From assembly GCA_963971285.1 (NCBI GenBank), contig OZ020244.1, positions 19,592,001 to 19,656,000 of the forward strand: DNA of 64,000 bases, written 5' to 3'. This stretch comes from Astropecten irregularis (Eukaryota; Echinodermata; Asteroidea; Paxillosida; Astropectinidae). Shown in pieces: positions 47,000 through 58,126 of this stretch. Position numbers and translations under genes: made by a program. How positions within the stretch are numbered: the first letter of the stretch is position 1; each line of letters begins with the position of its first letter. The notes beneath the pieces are model-generated. The model was given only the letters and a program-made list of their open reading frames with translations, made no database searches and was not told the DNA's origin.

Positions 47000-48690
47000 C
47001 AATCGGCCATTTTGAATAGCGCGCAGTGTGCCATCTCGACCAAATTACGTCACGCGAAATGTCGTTTTGGCTGTTCCACCTTTCAAACTCAAACTCACAG
47101 CCCTATGGAGGGCTTGTATCACGTGCGCTCGCGTGTGTGAGTGTGTCCATAGTACTCCATATCAACCGTTAAAAAAATTACAGGTTATAGAATTGACCAG
47201 ATCCCTCAAAACACCCTATACGTGTGCCGAAACTGCCGAATTAAGTTTATTTTTCGCCGCTCATGACAGGTGAAGAAAAACGTATGGCGTGATTTGTTTT
47301 CCGACATCCAACACCGACATCGAACACATGCGAAAATACGGTTCATGGAGGAAGAAATGGAGACTGGAGTGATTTTTTTTTTGTATACATGAGATGTATG
47401 CGTTTTATCGTTGCGAGATCTAAATAAAAATATTCTGATCGACCGTCCTTCCAAAGTGACCGCAAATCGCAGGCTCATCAGCTTATAAATCTTACTTGAA
47501 TTTCACTCAGTTAATTTGTTCAATTGGCCAAGTAGAAACACTCTTTTCATAATTATACTTAATCTAAAATAAATATCGCAAAATCCTTCCGAAACCGACC
47601 GACGACGATCGCATTAAATTAAGACGTAAACACATTGCCCACACCGCAGACAGACAGCCTGGTATCCGCGTGAGTAATAGCTACAGTTTCAAAGCAAACG
47701 TTCATTGTGTACGTGCACCAGCGAAAGTCTCAATCAGTACATAACACGTGTACGTGCCGTGGGCTTGAAATGAAGTGCATGTTGCGCTCGGTCGGAAGGG
47801 CTACCTTTTTGGGATCGCGGCCGGGTTCGTTCCACCGTTACGGACGGTGGCTCACGGCCGGCCGGCTCGGTAGAGATTTGCAGTAAGAAATGGTGTTTTT
47901 TCCGATGGAATATTCCGGTGATATTTTTAGGAATAATATCCTCACTGTCCTACCAGAGTACCGGGTATGATCATTTTGGGTGTAATTGAAGACCGGATAT
48001 ACCGACCACTGCGCGATCTGTGATAAGGTGGATGACATTTTTATTTCTGTTTGATCATGGATTGGGTCGGCGCCGAGTTTGTGACTTGCTTGTTTGTGGG
48101 ACCATTCGTAAAGGAAATCATTTGAAAATCTTAGCAATTTCCTTCATTTCATGATGAAAGATTTGAATTGTCAGCGGCAGCTTGACATGGGCAAACAATG
48201 CGGACTTAAAATAAAAAAACCTCCTCCATACTGCACTGTTGCGATATGCGTGTACACGGTATATCACAGCGCACGTGTTATTCTGGGAACATCCTCCATA
48301 GGGCTGTGAGTTTAAGTTTGAAAGGTGGAACAGCCAGAACGACATTTCGCGTGATGTATTTTGGTCGAGATGGCACACTGCGCGCTATTCAAAATGGCCG
48401 ATTGACGGCGAACGGAGGGAATCTAGACACCTTCGGTAAGTTTTGGGTAATTTTTCTGCAGAAAATGATCTTTCGATATTCAAAGTGGTTTTATATGACT
48501 CATTGATAAGTACCGATCACATCCATGTAGTCAGATTTTGTGTTGGGATTTTGGAAAGTGGAAAATTAAGGACAATTCTATTTCACAACTTGGCCTAAAA
48601 GTGTTTCGATCACTTTTTATTAACAAAGTGTCGTAACCCTAAGGTCCCTGTCCCCATGTCAGACCTAGGGTTACGATCATCGCAACTATA
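46719..48690. repeat. Large palindrome: two arms of about 420 bp, about 1.1-kb loop
   Basis: The left arm is about 46719-47130 and the right arm about 48262-48690. They are reverse complements at about 95% identity by eye (four differences in a 91-base stretch beside ctgtgag/ctcacag). Each arm contains the same outward-reading mini-exon followed by the donor GTAAGT: atggcgaacggagggaat, ctagacaccttcg on the minus strand at 46999-46969, and the same with ACG in place of ATG on the plus strand at 48405-48435. The loop holds a CpG-rich core around 47800-47875 (gatcgcggccgggttcg). It could be a duplicated promoter/first exon or a large foldback transposon. Confidence 0.85.
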
Positions 48691-48810
48691 GCAGAAGTAG
48701 GCCGGCTATCATGGGTGATTGTGGATTGATGGGTACGAAAACTAGACCTAACGTTAGCATGGTTAGTATTACTTATTAGGCCTAGGCCCTAGTAAGGAAA
48801 CAAAAATGGT

Positions 48811-48957
48811 AACAGGTCAACTCGCCTCCTAGCTGACTCGCCTCTTACCGACTCGCCCCTTAACGACTTGCCCCCTCCCCAACTCGCCTCATGACCGACT
48901 CACCCCTTACCAACTCGCCTCCTGGCCAACACGCCCCCTGGCCGACTCGCCCCTGGC
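48811..48957 (+). repeat. Second 15-bp tandem array (ACCGACTCGCCCCTT type)
   Basis: About nine units follow the pattern ccNactcgccccttN (caactcgcctcctag, ctgactcgcctctta, ccgactcgcccctta and so on). Period and layout match the 45541-46515 arrays, with CGCCCC in place of CGGTCC. No inverted partner array was found, so it may be one arm of a decayed element of the same group. Confidence 0.75.
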
Positions 48958-49006
48958 TTTTTTATCACAAAAACAATGGTAACGGTTTACTATATTGACG
49001 ATTCTA

Positions 49007-49509
49007 TGGTGGCGCAGAAGAGACATTGCACATCACAAATATTTGCGCACATATTTATGATGTACGACATTCATACATCACAAATATCTGCGCACATTTT
49101 CTTGGTGTGTTTTTTTCAAGAAGCTGAAGGGTCTCATTGAGCGTCGTCTGGTTTCCGGCCATGCAGTCTTCATATAACCACGGAGCTATAAAAAGGACTT
49201 TTTATATAGGCCTAGTTACCATGGAGAATGTACACAACTTAGTACACGACAGAGACGAGGGGCATGTCAGCATGTCAAATGAATGTTGTTTTGCTTATTT
49301 ATTAGCCACGTCATAGGCGTTATACTTATAGGATCTTAGTCTGGTTCCCAGATATTTGTGATGTACGATGTTTGCACATCACAAATATTTGCAAACATCG
49401 TACATTGCAAGCCAAATATGTTTGCAGATATTTGCGATGTACGATTCGTCCTACATCACAAATATATGCACAGACATTTGTGATGTGCGATGTCCCTCCT
49501 GCGCCACCA
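49007..49509. repeat. Foldback/MITE element, 0.5 kb, TA-flanked
   Basis: The left end tggtggcgcagaagagacat, tgcacatcacaaatattt is mirrored at the right end by tttgtgatgtgcgatgtccc, tcctgcgccacca. TA lies on both sides, which fits a TA target duplication as in Tc1/mariner-type MITEs. The word acatcacaaatatttgc and its inverse recur several times inside. Confidence 0.75.
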
Positions 49510-49789
49510 TACGATACCTACAGATAAAGGAAATCAAAAAAACTTTTTGTAAACATGGTAAAGAGACTATGTTCGTGGTGTCCTCTTCAATGTTATTATA
49601 TATAAGCAAGGTTTAATTTGTGGAAAGAGGACAGGGCTTTGATTTTTTAGGGAAATTATGGGGTAAAAACGGTAACAAAGATGCGGCTTTTCACGGACGA
49701 CCGCAGACGAGAATATCTATAATTTAGTTTCTGCTCTCATTGTGTGGAGGTTTGATACATTTGGTGTACATGTAGGTACCAGACTAAAC

Positions 49790-49915
49790 AAGACTAGCCA
49801 GACCAGACAAAATGGCAGACGGCTGTTTTCAAGTTTGCAACAAGCTCGTAAAAAAATTGTATTTTTACTCTGTCAGCTTGCTGACATCAAAATGGATATC
49901 AAACAAACCGTTCAA
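49790..49915 (+). promoter_or_regulatory. Candidate 5' UTR exon of the Rab gene
   Basis: A good donor (ttcaa|GTGAGT) is at 49915/49916, about 170 bp before the acceptor of the first coding exon (ttttgcag at 50089). The sequence agacaaaatggcagacggc upstream resembles a transcription-start region. Its short upstream ATGs make a coding role unlikely. This is inferred from splice sites only. Confidence 0.35.
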
Positions 49916-50099
49916 GTGAGTGGTCTTCTCCTGTCCAGTTTTACATACATATCTGTTTTTACAACATAACATATTTTATCAGTGTCAAACAAAAATTGTA
50001 TAGTAGTCATTGTACATGCAGCTTCTGCATGGCAATCGGTACCCTGTATGATAACCCGGTGACAGTTTCTTGTTCTTTGGATTTTGCAGTGCCTTCACC

Positions 50100-53000
50100 A
50101 TGAGTGAGAAGCTTTTCAAAGTGATCATAGTTGGGGACTCTATGGTGGGCAAGACTGCCTTTGTCCAGCAGTATGTCCACAGCAGATTTGACGAGAACTA
50201 TAAAGTGACCGTTGGAGGTGAGAATGCTGTTTTGGATTTTCTTAGTTTCACAGGATCAAACACATCTGTGAAGTTTAGAGAAAATACTTAACTTGTGCTT
50301 GGAAGCATGATGAATAGGCCTGTATATTTTAATTTGTTCACATGTAGTCCATAACAAGTAATGTTAAGGGCCTGTTTGTTTAATGCACAGGATCATGAAT
50401 CCTGCGGATCCGGATCCCATTTTAGCATACCCTGCATAGGAGGTGGATTTGCAAATCTGGGATCCTGTGCGTTAAACAAACAGGCCCTAAAAGTGTAGTA
50501 GTAGTAGAACTTTGCAATCTGCAACTTGATTGACATTTTCATTTTGTTGGGTGCTGTAGCCTAGTGGTCTGGCGTTTCTTACTCAAGATCCTGTGGTTAA
50601 TCTACAGATTGTAGGTTCAAATCCAGCCATGGGCTCGTGTTGCTTGCATCCTTGGGCAAGATGCTTTGTCACATATTTCTTCTTTTCACCCAGGAATAAA
50701 TGGGTACATGTGAGGGTTGAGATGGCTTTGTGTGCTTGATAAGCCTATTATTATTTTTCATGTCCTTATTTATTTATTTATTTTTTTGACTGAATGCAAT
50801 CTGTTCCTTTCTCAGGAATATGCCAAACTTTTAATATCATGCATTCTGTCCAAATACATGTGTACTTTGCAGTTGATTTTGCTCTGAAGAAAATCCAAAG
50901 ATCAGAGGATGAGATCATCAGAATACAACTATGGGATATTGCAGGTAGGCCAGCTCACCATAATCCCTATTAATCCTCCCAAATAACACCTTCAGCTACA
51001 GGAAGATAGTTATGTAGATCGGTTTGCGGAAACACCATGTAACAAACTTGTAAGAATCGTTCGTACTTTCACACTTCTATTTCATTCGCATTTCTCGTAA
51101 GGTGTTAAAGTTTTGACTAGCCTGCTCTGGTCATCATTAGGAGACCTAATGATGACTAGAGCAGGCTTGTAGAAACATTGAGACCTTATGAGGAGTGCGA
51201 ACGAAATAAAAGTGTGAAAGTACGAATGATTCTTACATGGTGTTTCTGCAAACCGATCCACATACCAATTGTTACCATGCAAAGCCTCAAATCTTTCTAG
51301 GAAGATAGTTGTAATTCAAACTTTGACCTCCTTGGGCTTTGGACTCTTTTGCCATATTACATGGTTACTTGGGATTCACAATGGATATATGTGAATGGCA
51401 TGAAGGTGCCAAACCATTGCAAAGCTGTAGGTTACGTATTAATAATAAGTAGAGCTTGTGCCAAATTATGTGACACCAACAGTCAGGGGATGATCAGGGA
51501 GATCATTATTCAAATGTTACTTGCAAGAGACTTATTGAGGCTACATACATGTAATAGCACATGTCTAATTACAAATGCCCACAATTGGATATTAGGACAT
51601 GTACATGTATGTTTGTATGCATGCTTCCACATCATCATCTTTTTCCATTAAAATCCCACAGTGTTTCAACACCTAGGCCCTTTTCCAAACCTCGGCTCCG
51701 GCTCAGGCTCCGGCTCCAGCTCCATTTCTTGAGTCAATTTTAAAATAACGGGTATCAAAATAGAGACTTTTGGCTGTGGTTCGGAAGTAGATTCTCTACT
51801 TCAGCTTCAATGAAAACCCACAACCTCTATTTTCAGCATATGGATTATGGAGCCGGAGCCGGATTCGGAGCCGGAGCCGAGGTTTGGAAAAGGGCCCTAG
51901 TCATCTACACAGCTTTTTCTTACATTCCACTGAATCGGTCAAAGTACCACAACCTTTATCTTGTGGTGGGTCTTATTAGATTTTGGGTAGTAAATGGTCC
52001 GAAAAGGAATGTATTCATTTTCAAGACATAGTAAAGCAAGTCACTGTACAATAAGCCATTTGATCTCATGATAATATATTACAAAATGTGCACAAGAGTT
52101 TTGTTAACAGAGTAATGTTTAAATTAAGCAGAATCTTGAACATTTATCGGTTGGGAAATCCTTGTACACTGGAGGTTGTTGGAAACCCACTGCCCATGTC
52201 AAAGGTCAATTCTTGAATGTACGTCTTGTGTGCTATTTGCTTGAAGATCTGATCTTCCTATTTTCTGTCAAACACACTGTGTAGGTGGATGTAGTGTGCA
52301 ATTCTCGGATGGAAATGACGGTAATTGGTGTTGCACTGCATGATCTGATGATTGTGTGCCTTCGTTCTTTCTTTTTCTTTCTTTTTTTGGGGGGGTTATT
52401 GCACCCCAAGTAAAGTTTCACTTAACTGTGTTTGCACACACCTTTTTATTATCCGTCTGGCTTGTCTGGTCACATTGGTGAGATTAGTAGCAAGGATTGA
52501 GAAACATTAGTTTTATATACGTATCTTTTATCAAGGTTCTGCAAGCCCACAATATTATAACTTTTTTCCCTTCTTTTCCCTGAGAACTTGCCACCAACTG
52601 ATTCCAGCCTGCCCATCTTTCAAAACTCATTTAAATTTATTGCAAAATAAACTTAATCATCAAATAACCACAAGGGAAACTGACTGAATTTAAAGTCATT
52701 GAAAAGTGAACAAAGAAAAATTGACTTGAGCGGGACTCAAACCGGCGACCCCCTGAATACTGTATGGTATGGTACTGTTTCTTTTTGATATTTTGTATAT
52801 TCTGAAAATTATACATGCGAAAGTCAGACACATTTTTGGTTGGAAAACATAATATTGAGGGGTCAATATTTCAGAATCCAAGATTTCAGAATGACCAAAT
52901 TATCCACAAAATTCACTAAATGATAGATAAACTGATATATATGCCAGTAAACCTTGTGTTAGTTTGAAGTCCTGATCATTGATATATTTATGGAGGTGCA

Positions 53001-56000
53001 TTAAATCATATCTAGGTTAATTTTTTAAAAGAAAAAATAGATGAAGTGATCTTGAAAGAGCTAAAAATTAGTCTTTAATGAGCAAACTGTTCGAAGGGTT
53101 TTCAAGTCAGATGGGGACACCCATGGTTCATGTCTTTTACCCACCAACTACTCCTCCTCCTTAAAGAATTCCCTTGCTGGCAGGCCGTCAGACACAAATT
53201 TGCTATGGAAATCGTGAAAAAAGAATTGAGGAGGATCACCACTTTTGGCTTTCATCAGTAATCTCAAATTCTATTTCATCATTCCCAATTTACGCATCTT
53301 TGTTTATTTTTGTTTTCTGTTCGTACAGTACGTGTACAGTTTTGTATTGTATGGGTGGTAGTTTTCTGTTTGACTTGTATACAGTGTAAAGCACTCTTTT
53401 GTTTCTGAGTTGAAATAATTACCGGTACAATAGTTTTGCACCAAATGTACATGAACATGTACAGTACTTGCACCAATATGTTGTAAGTAATTTCTGTCTT
53501 GTTGCCAGTGGACCTTGAACCTACAGAGTGTTATCATTTCATGTTTCTGTAAAAAAAAAACCGCAAAGGAAGGTCACACTTTCATATGTGGTTTTTCCCA
53601 TTCATGATAGTTTTAGCCTAAAGGGCTAGTGCTACTCAATTTGTTCATGTCCATGGATTTATAACACATGACTCTGTACACACATGTATCCTGATCCTTC
53701 TGTCACTACCATTTTAACATCCTTTGTCAAATTTAATGAGGCGTTAAGGACCTTGGCATGTTGACCCCATGATATCAGTTGTGCAGCACTTTCAGAATAC
53801 CAAGTATTAAACTTTCATTTGGTCTTCATTGTTGGATATTCAATTCAATTTCAATTGAAGGATTATCTGGAAAACTGCATCAAACAGTTTCCTCAGTTCA
53901 TTTTTTACCCAACCGGTGATGGTAAACAGGCTATTTATAACCTTTTTTAGCAGGCAGCTTTTGGCTTTGAGAACATTCCAGATTCATTTTGGTGCTTGGT
54001 TTTGGATAACTGGAAGATTTGAGTTCAATGATTTACCTCAAAATAGTACGACCGAAAATGTCACATGGCTCAAATTACAATAACAGGAATCAAATGTGGG
54101 AATAGTGGATTGTGGATCTTAGGCAGATATTTAACTCTTGCTCAGATCGGGAAATCAAGGTTTCTTTTGGCAGTTTTGAAACACTTGCTTAATAGGCCCT
54201 ATGTATTGGTGACGAATTGCCAGAAGTACACTTAGTGTATATTTTTTCATTTTCAATTTACAAGTTCATTGTAACCACTTGTGAAAGCCACAATTCCTTT
54301 AATATTGAAAGAAATTATCATAGTTATCATACATGAAGTTCTAAAATGATAAAATCCACATTCATATCGGGCCATTTGCAACAAAGCCCGATGCTTGATT
54401 TACATCCATATAATGAACCACATGTGTACTAATAACACATGTTGATGGTTTATCACTGGGGCTGATTTCACTATTAAAAACACTTTGCGATCTCACCTAA
54501 GCCCAAGTCCATCGCTAAACAGAATATTGCTATGCAAAGTAGCGATCGGTTTTCCGTTTAGCGACGGATTTGGGCTTTAGCGATGATAGCAAAGCGTTAG
54601 TGAAATCGGTCATTTGGGTATGTGATGGACACTAACTATGCTGCATCCTTTACTACTGTATAGCTTTTTTATTAGCATTGATGCATGTTCCTATACATAA
54701 GGTGCAAATTCATTTCATTTCAATTCAATGAACAGCTGGGAATGTGCATTTCTCATTTTAAAGGATAATAGCTGTAAGAGATCATGTTTGTAATGGACAC
54801 CAAAAACAACTACAAAAGTCATGGCCCATAGACCCATATAATGCTTTGTGTCAGCATACCTTGCATTTCTGTGTCCGTACTATACATGTATGTTGTGAGC
54901 TTGTGCAAGTGCTTGTGTACATGTATGTAATTGTGAATGGTTTCTAAGCTAAAATAAATGACGTTGAATATGCAACACTATGGATTTAAAGTTTAACTGG
55001 TCACATTTTTTGTGAAGAATTAAGTTTTGGGATATATGTATGTAACTATTAATTCATGTAATTTTGTTTCACATCTGTGACATGTATACTTGATGTTGAG
55101 TAAATGTGTTTATTATATTACTAATTTGACAGTTGGTGAGTTGGGACCATAATTCTATGCACAAATTCCAAAAATAAGCTTCACTTTTCAAATTAATGAC
55201 TATAGATATTCTATACAAATGTTATATTAATTAATATTAATTTGTTTATTACCACACCACTTTTGCAATATACAAAATGCACTATTTATACACATACCTA
55301 TCCAAATACATGTATTCTTGTTCCTTTCGCTACATTTGTTGGCATAATCGTCAATGCAAGTGTTTCACCAAACACCGCCATTTCAGGGTTTGAACTGATG
55401 CAGTAGGGACACGGCCATTTTCTTTAAGTGGCAATGGGCACTTCTGAGTGAGAACTACATGTAAAAAGTCGCGCCGATGAAACATTCAAAGGGGCATGGG
55501 GACAATGACCAGAGGAACTGAGACACTAGGGCACCAAGATGATGGCCATTACGTTTCCTCTCTAATGTTCAAACTCAAGAAACTACAACATGTGTGTGTT
55601 GCACTGAAAAAATCCTCAACTGTAGATACTATGCTTACATGCAATCCTCACACTGACCTTTGACCTTTTTGTGTGATGGTATTTGCACATAGGTCAGGAG
55701 CGATTCAGCAGCCTTACCAGAGTGTACTACAAGGATGCCTCAGCCTGCGTCATCATGTTTGACATTACGTCGCCAAAGTCCTTCAAGAGTGTGGTTAGAT
55801 GGAAGAATGATGTGGACTCAAAGGTTTTCCTGCGGGATATGAACCCTGTCCCTTGCCTTCTTCTTGCTAACAAGGTATGAGCCTTTCTAATGTGAGCAAA
55901 GAAAATTGAGTGGAGCGGGATTTGAACCTGCAACCCCAGTAATACTGTACCAGTGCTCTACCAACTGAGCTATCCAGCGCTTTGTAGATATCCCAAATAG

Positions 56001-57478
56001 TAGATTAACTTTGTTCGTTTGTCAGTCGGAAGCCACGAAACTGCTCACATACCGCAATACAGTACTCTCAAGGATCATTTTAGATACACACATCATTAGC
56101 AATGATGCAACCTGCGAAACAGTACATGTCGGGATCACTCAAAGAGGATGTAGCTTTCTAATAATGAAATCATATGAGCCCATTAGAAATCATTCCATAT
56201 TTTTTCCAGTTTTGTGTGCATTTATGTAAGCAGGATTTCTGATTGTAACAGGTTGAATTTGATCACCAGTTTTAGAGGTCTGTGATATGCATGCAAAACA
56301 CACTACATTGGAACACCACTAAACGGACATGGCAAGATGCACAGATATTGTCTGTTATAGTGGTCGTTGGTTATAGTGATCAAAAGAAACAAATGTTTAG
56401 TATAGCAGTGTTCATAGTGGCATTCCACTGTATCATATTTTGCTCATTCTGCATACCGGTAGTTGTTCAGGTGCATTAAGTATTTATACTTCAATGACAT
56501 AATTCAGTACTATTTTCAAATTGTATTAATTTAATGAGGATTCTCTTGTGGAATTGATATGCATGAAATTAAGAAATTAAAAAAAGCAGTCACAGTGCTC
56601 TGAAAACTGACAGAAACTGAAAGACTGACATACAAGTGTGACAGCACGCTGAATAAAGTAGTACATGTAATATCTAATTTTGTTGTTTTTGCTTTGGACC
56701 AACCAGTCGGATCTCGACGATGATCGCATCACTGACGAGGAGATCAAGAAGATGTCGCAAGACCACAGTTTTGTCGGCTGGAGCAAGATATCCGTCAAGG
56801 ACAATCTAAATGTGGAAGAGCCTATGCTGTAAGTTCCCCTCTGTCTAAACATGCTGAAAGTGTGACATCCAACAATGAAAGTCAGTCATTTCAGGTTACA
56901 TATTGTATAATATGATATATGTAGTAGAGTTTCTCTATCTCTCTGAAGTCAGTGGGATTATTACCCTTTTCATTTGCAGTTGGAATTTCTGTTGATTATA
57001 GAAAAATGTTAATAAGATGGAACACTGCTTTGGGTGTAGCATAAACCATTTTGAATTGGAATCCTTGATATTTGGTCACAGTTTATGTATCTTGATGCAG
57101 GAAGGATTTGACTACGTTTTTCTTCAGTTCAGTCTATGACTGTACACATCAACGCTTCGCCTCTTTACAAAATGCTGGTCACATTTCCAAGCTGCCATTG
57201 CTATTTAATAAAATGATTGCTTTATAGTTACCAAACAGGTTCTATTATATTCATGACTTGGGCTGTTGTTCTTATGTATTGATTTTGAATAGTTTCAACT
57301 TCATACCTGTATTCTTTGGCTATTGTTCATTGTCGACAGGTTTCTTGTGGAGGAGATCCTTGCCAGGCTCCAGTCCAGAGGTCGGGGGTCCATCATTGCG
57401 GAATTTACCGACGACGACGGGAGAATCAAGCTGCCTCATAGTTTTGAGAAACAAAGCAAGTGTTGTTGGCCATTATAG
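50100..57478 (+). CDS. RAB29: Rab32/38/29-family small GTPase, closest to Rab29
   Basis: The five coding exons are 50100-50217 (in an exon starting at 50090), 50873-50944, 55693-55874, 56707-56828 and 57340-57478 (TAG). Every junction is GT-AG with phases 1/1/0/2, giving about 210 residues. The G motifs are all present: GDSMVGKT (P-loop), the switch I Thr in YKVTVGVDFAL, WDIAGQE (switch II; the IAGQE variant of WDTAGQE is typical of the Rab32/38/29 group), LLLANKSD (NKxD) and ISVKDN (G5, SVK in place of SAK as in Rab29). YYKDASACVIMFD and PVPCLLLANK are nearly word for word those of human Rab29. The C terminus KCCWPL has a dicysteine of CCxxx form for geranylgeranylation. Rab29 acts in trans-Golgi and lysosome-related traffic and recruits LRRK2 in vertebrates; that role is only inferred here. 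A tree is needed to separate Rab29 from Rab32. Confidence 0.9.
50368..50487. repeat. MITE family C copy with TAA target duplication
   Basis: It begins gggcctgtttgtttaatgca and ends tgcgttaaacaaacaggccc. It is flanked by TAA at 50365-50367 and 50488-50490. It lies in the first intron of the Rab coding region. The interior words ggatccggatcccattttag and taccctgcatagg match 13614-13723 in inverted orientation. Confidence 0.88.
50553..50745 (+). repeat. tRNA-derived SINE (family S2)
   Basis: The A-box region is gctgtagcctagtggtctgg and the B box is gtaggttcaaatcc. A body follows with tgcttgcatccttgggcaag, atgctttgtcacat and cacccaggaataaatgggta. The cttgggcaagacactt word is common to many animal SINEs. 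Confidence 0.75.
51011..51267. repeat. Near-perfect hairpin element, 257 bp
   Basis: Left arm: tatgtagatcggtttgcgga, aacaccatgtaa, cttgtaagaatcgttcgtac, tttcacacttctatttcatt. Right arm: the reverse complement, ending tctgcaaaccgatccacata. The inner part is also palindromic (gcctgctctggtcatcatta / taatgatgactagagcaggc), so the whole element can fold into one stem. It lies in the second Rab intron. Half of it occurs at 37888-37976. Confidence 0.85.
51674..51899. repeat. MITE-like family D, best preserved copy
   Basis: The left end ggcccttttccaaacctcgg, ctccggctcaggctccggc and the right end gccggagccggattcggagc, cgaggtttggaaaagggccc are inverted. CTA lies on both sides (51673-51675 and 51897-51899). 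The interior is the reverse complement of the block shared by the other copies. Confidence 0.85.
52704..52775 (-). repeat. SINE S1 3'-end fragment
   Basis: The segment agtgaacaaagaaaaattga, cttgagcgggactcaaaccg carries the B box (on the minus strand, cggtttgagtcccgc) and the conserved end of family S1. The body is missing. Confidence 0.6.
54458..54611. repeat. MITE related to family B
   Basis: It begins ggggctgatttcactatt and ends gttagtgaaatcggtcat. Internal inverted words are taagcccaagtccatcgcta / tagcgacggatttgggctt and ttgcgatctcacc / gatgatagcaaagcg. It lies in the long Rab intron between exons ending 50944 and starting 55693; no further conserved exon was seen in that intron. Confidence 0.6.
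55895..56125 (-). repeat. SINE-like family S1, near full length
   Basis: On the plus strand the order is: gagcaaagaaaattgagtgg, gcgggatttgaacctgcaac (B box, inverted), gtgctctaccaactgagcta (A box, inverted), tcccaaatagtagattaact, tttgttcgtttgtcagtcgg, agccacgaaactgctcacat, ctcaaggatcatttta. It begins about 20 bp after the donor of the Rab exon ending at 55874. Confidence 0.8.
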
Positions 57479-57781
57479 TATTATACCAAAATTGAAAGCA
57501 AAAACCAATAAGTTTAGTGTGCAGTACACTGCCATAGTTATATGCTGTTTGTCCCTGTAACACCCACAGCCGTTGTGCTTAGTTGGGCTGGTCCATCAAC
57601 CTTAAAAGTAACTTTTACAATAGGGCTCCGTGCTTGTGACGTCATATTCAGCTGTTCGGACAAACAAGTAGCACGTTGCCCAATTACCCGTAACTTAAAC
57701 GTAAACGTTGTGAAGTTTGTCCGAACATCCGGGTAACTTATAGCTGTCGATATAAAGGGCATATTCTATAAATAGCTCGAG

Positions 57782-57960
57782 TGCAGAGCCCTATTGCCCT
57801 GGCTGAGTGGTCTGGTGCACAAGATCTTGTGAATGATTCCTATGACTGTGGGTCCGATACCAGCCAATGGGTATCATGATGCTTGCATCCATGAGCTATC
57901 CACTTTGCCACTGATTGCTGCTCTCCTCACTCAAGAGTGAAACAGGTGGCCATTGTTTAA
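57782..57960 (+). repeat. tRNA-derived SINE (family S2), diverged
   Basis: A-box region ccctggctgagtggtctggt, B box gtgggtccgataccagcc, then tgatgcttgcatccatgagc and ctcactcaagagtgaaacag. It aligns in the same order as 50553-50745. Confidence 0.6.
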
Positions 57961-58126
57961 ATGAAATAATGCCTTTGTCATTTGGAATATTTTGATTGAT
58001 ATTGCACAACATTGTGAAGTGCATGCGATTATGAAATAATAACAAGAAATATAATGATTATCAAATATTTTGGGGTTTGGTTCATAACTAGTTCATGAAA
58101 TAGGCATCAATTAGTTGAGATACACA

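Noticed and set aside
46667-47002. 111-residue minus-strand ORF continuing from MANGGNLDTFG
   Set aside because: After the tenth residue it crosses a strong donor (GTAAGT) and becomes intron-like sequence; only the 31-nt exon is kept.
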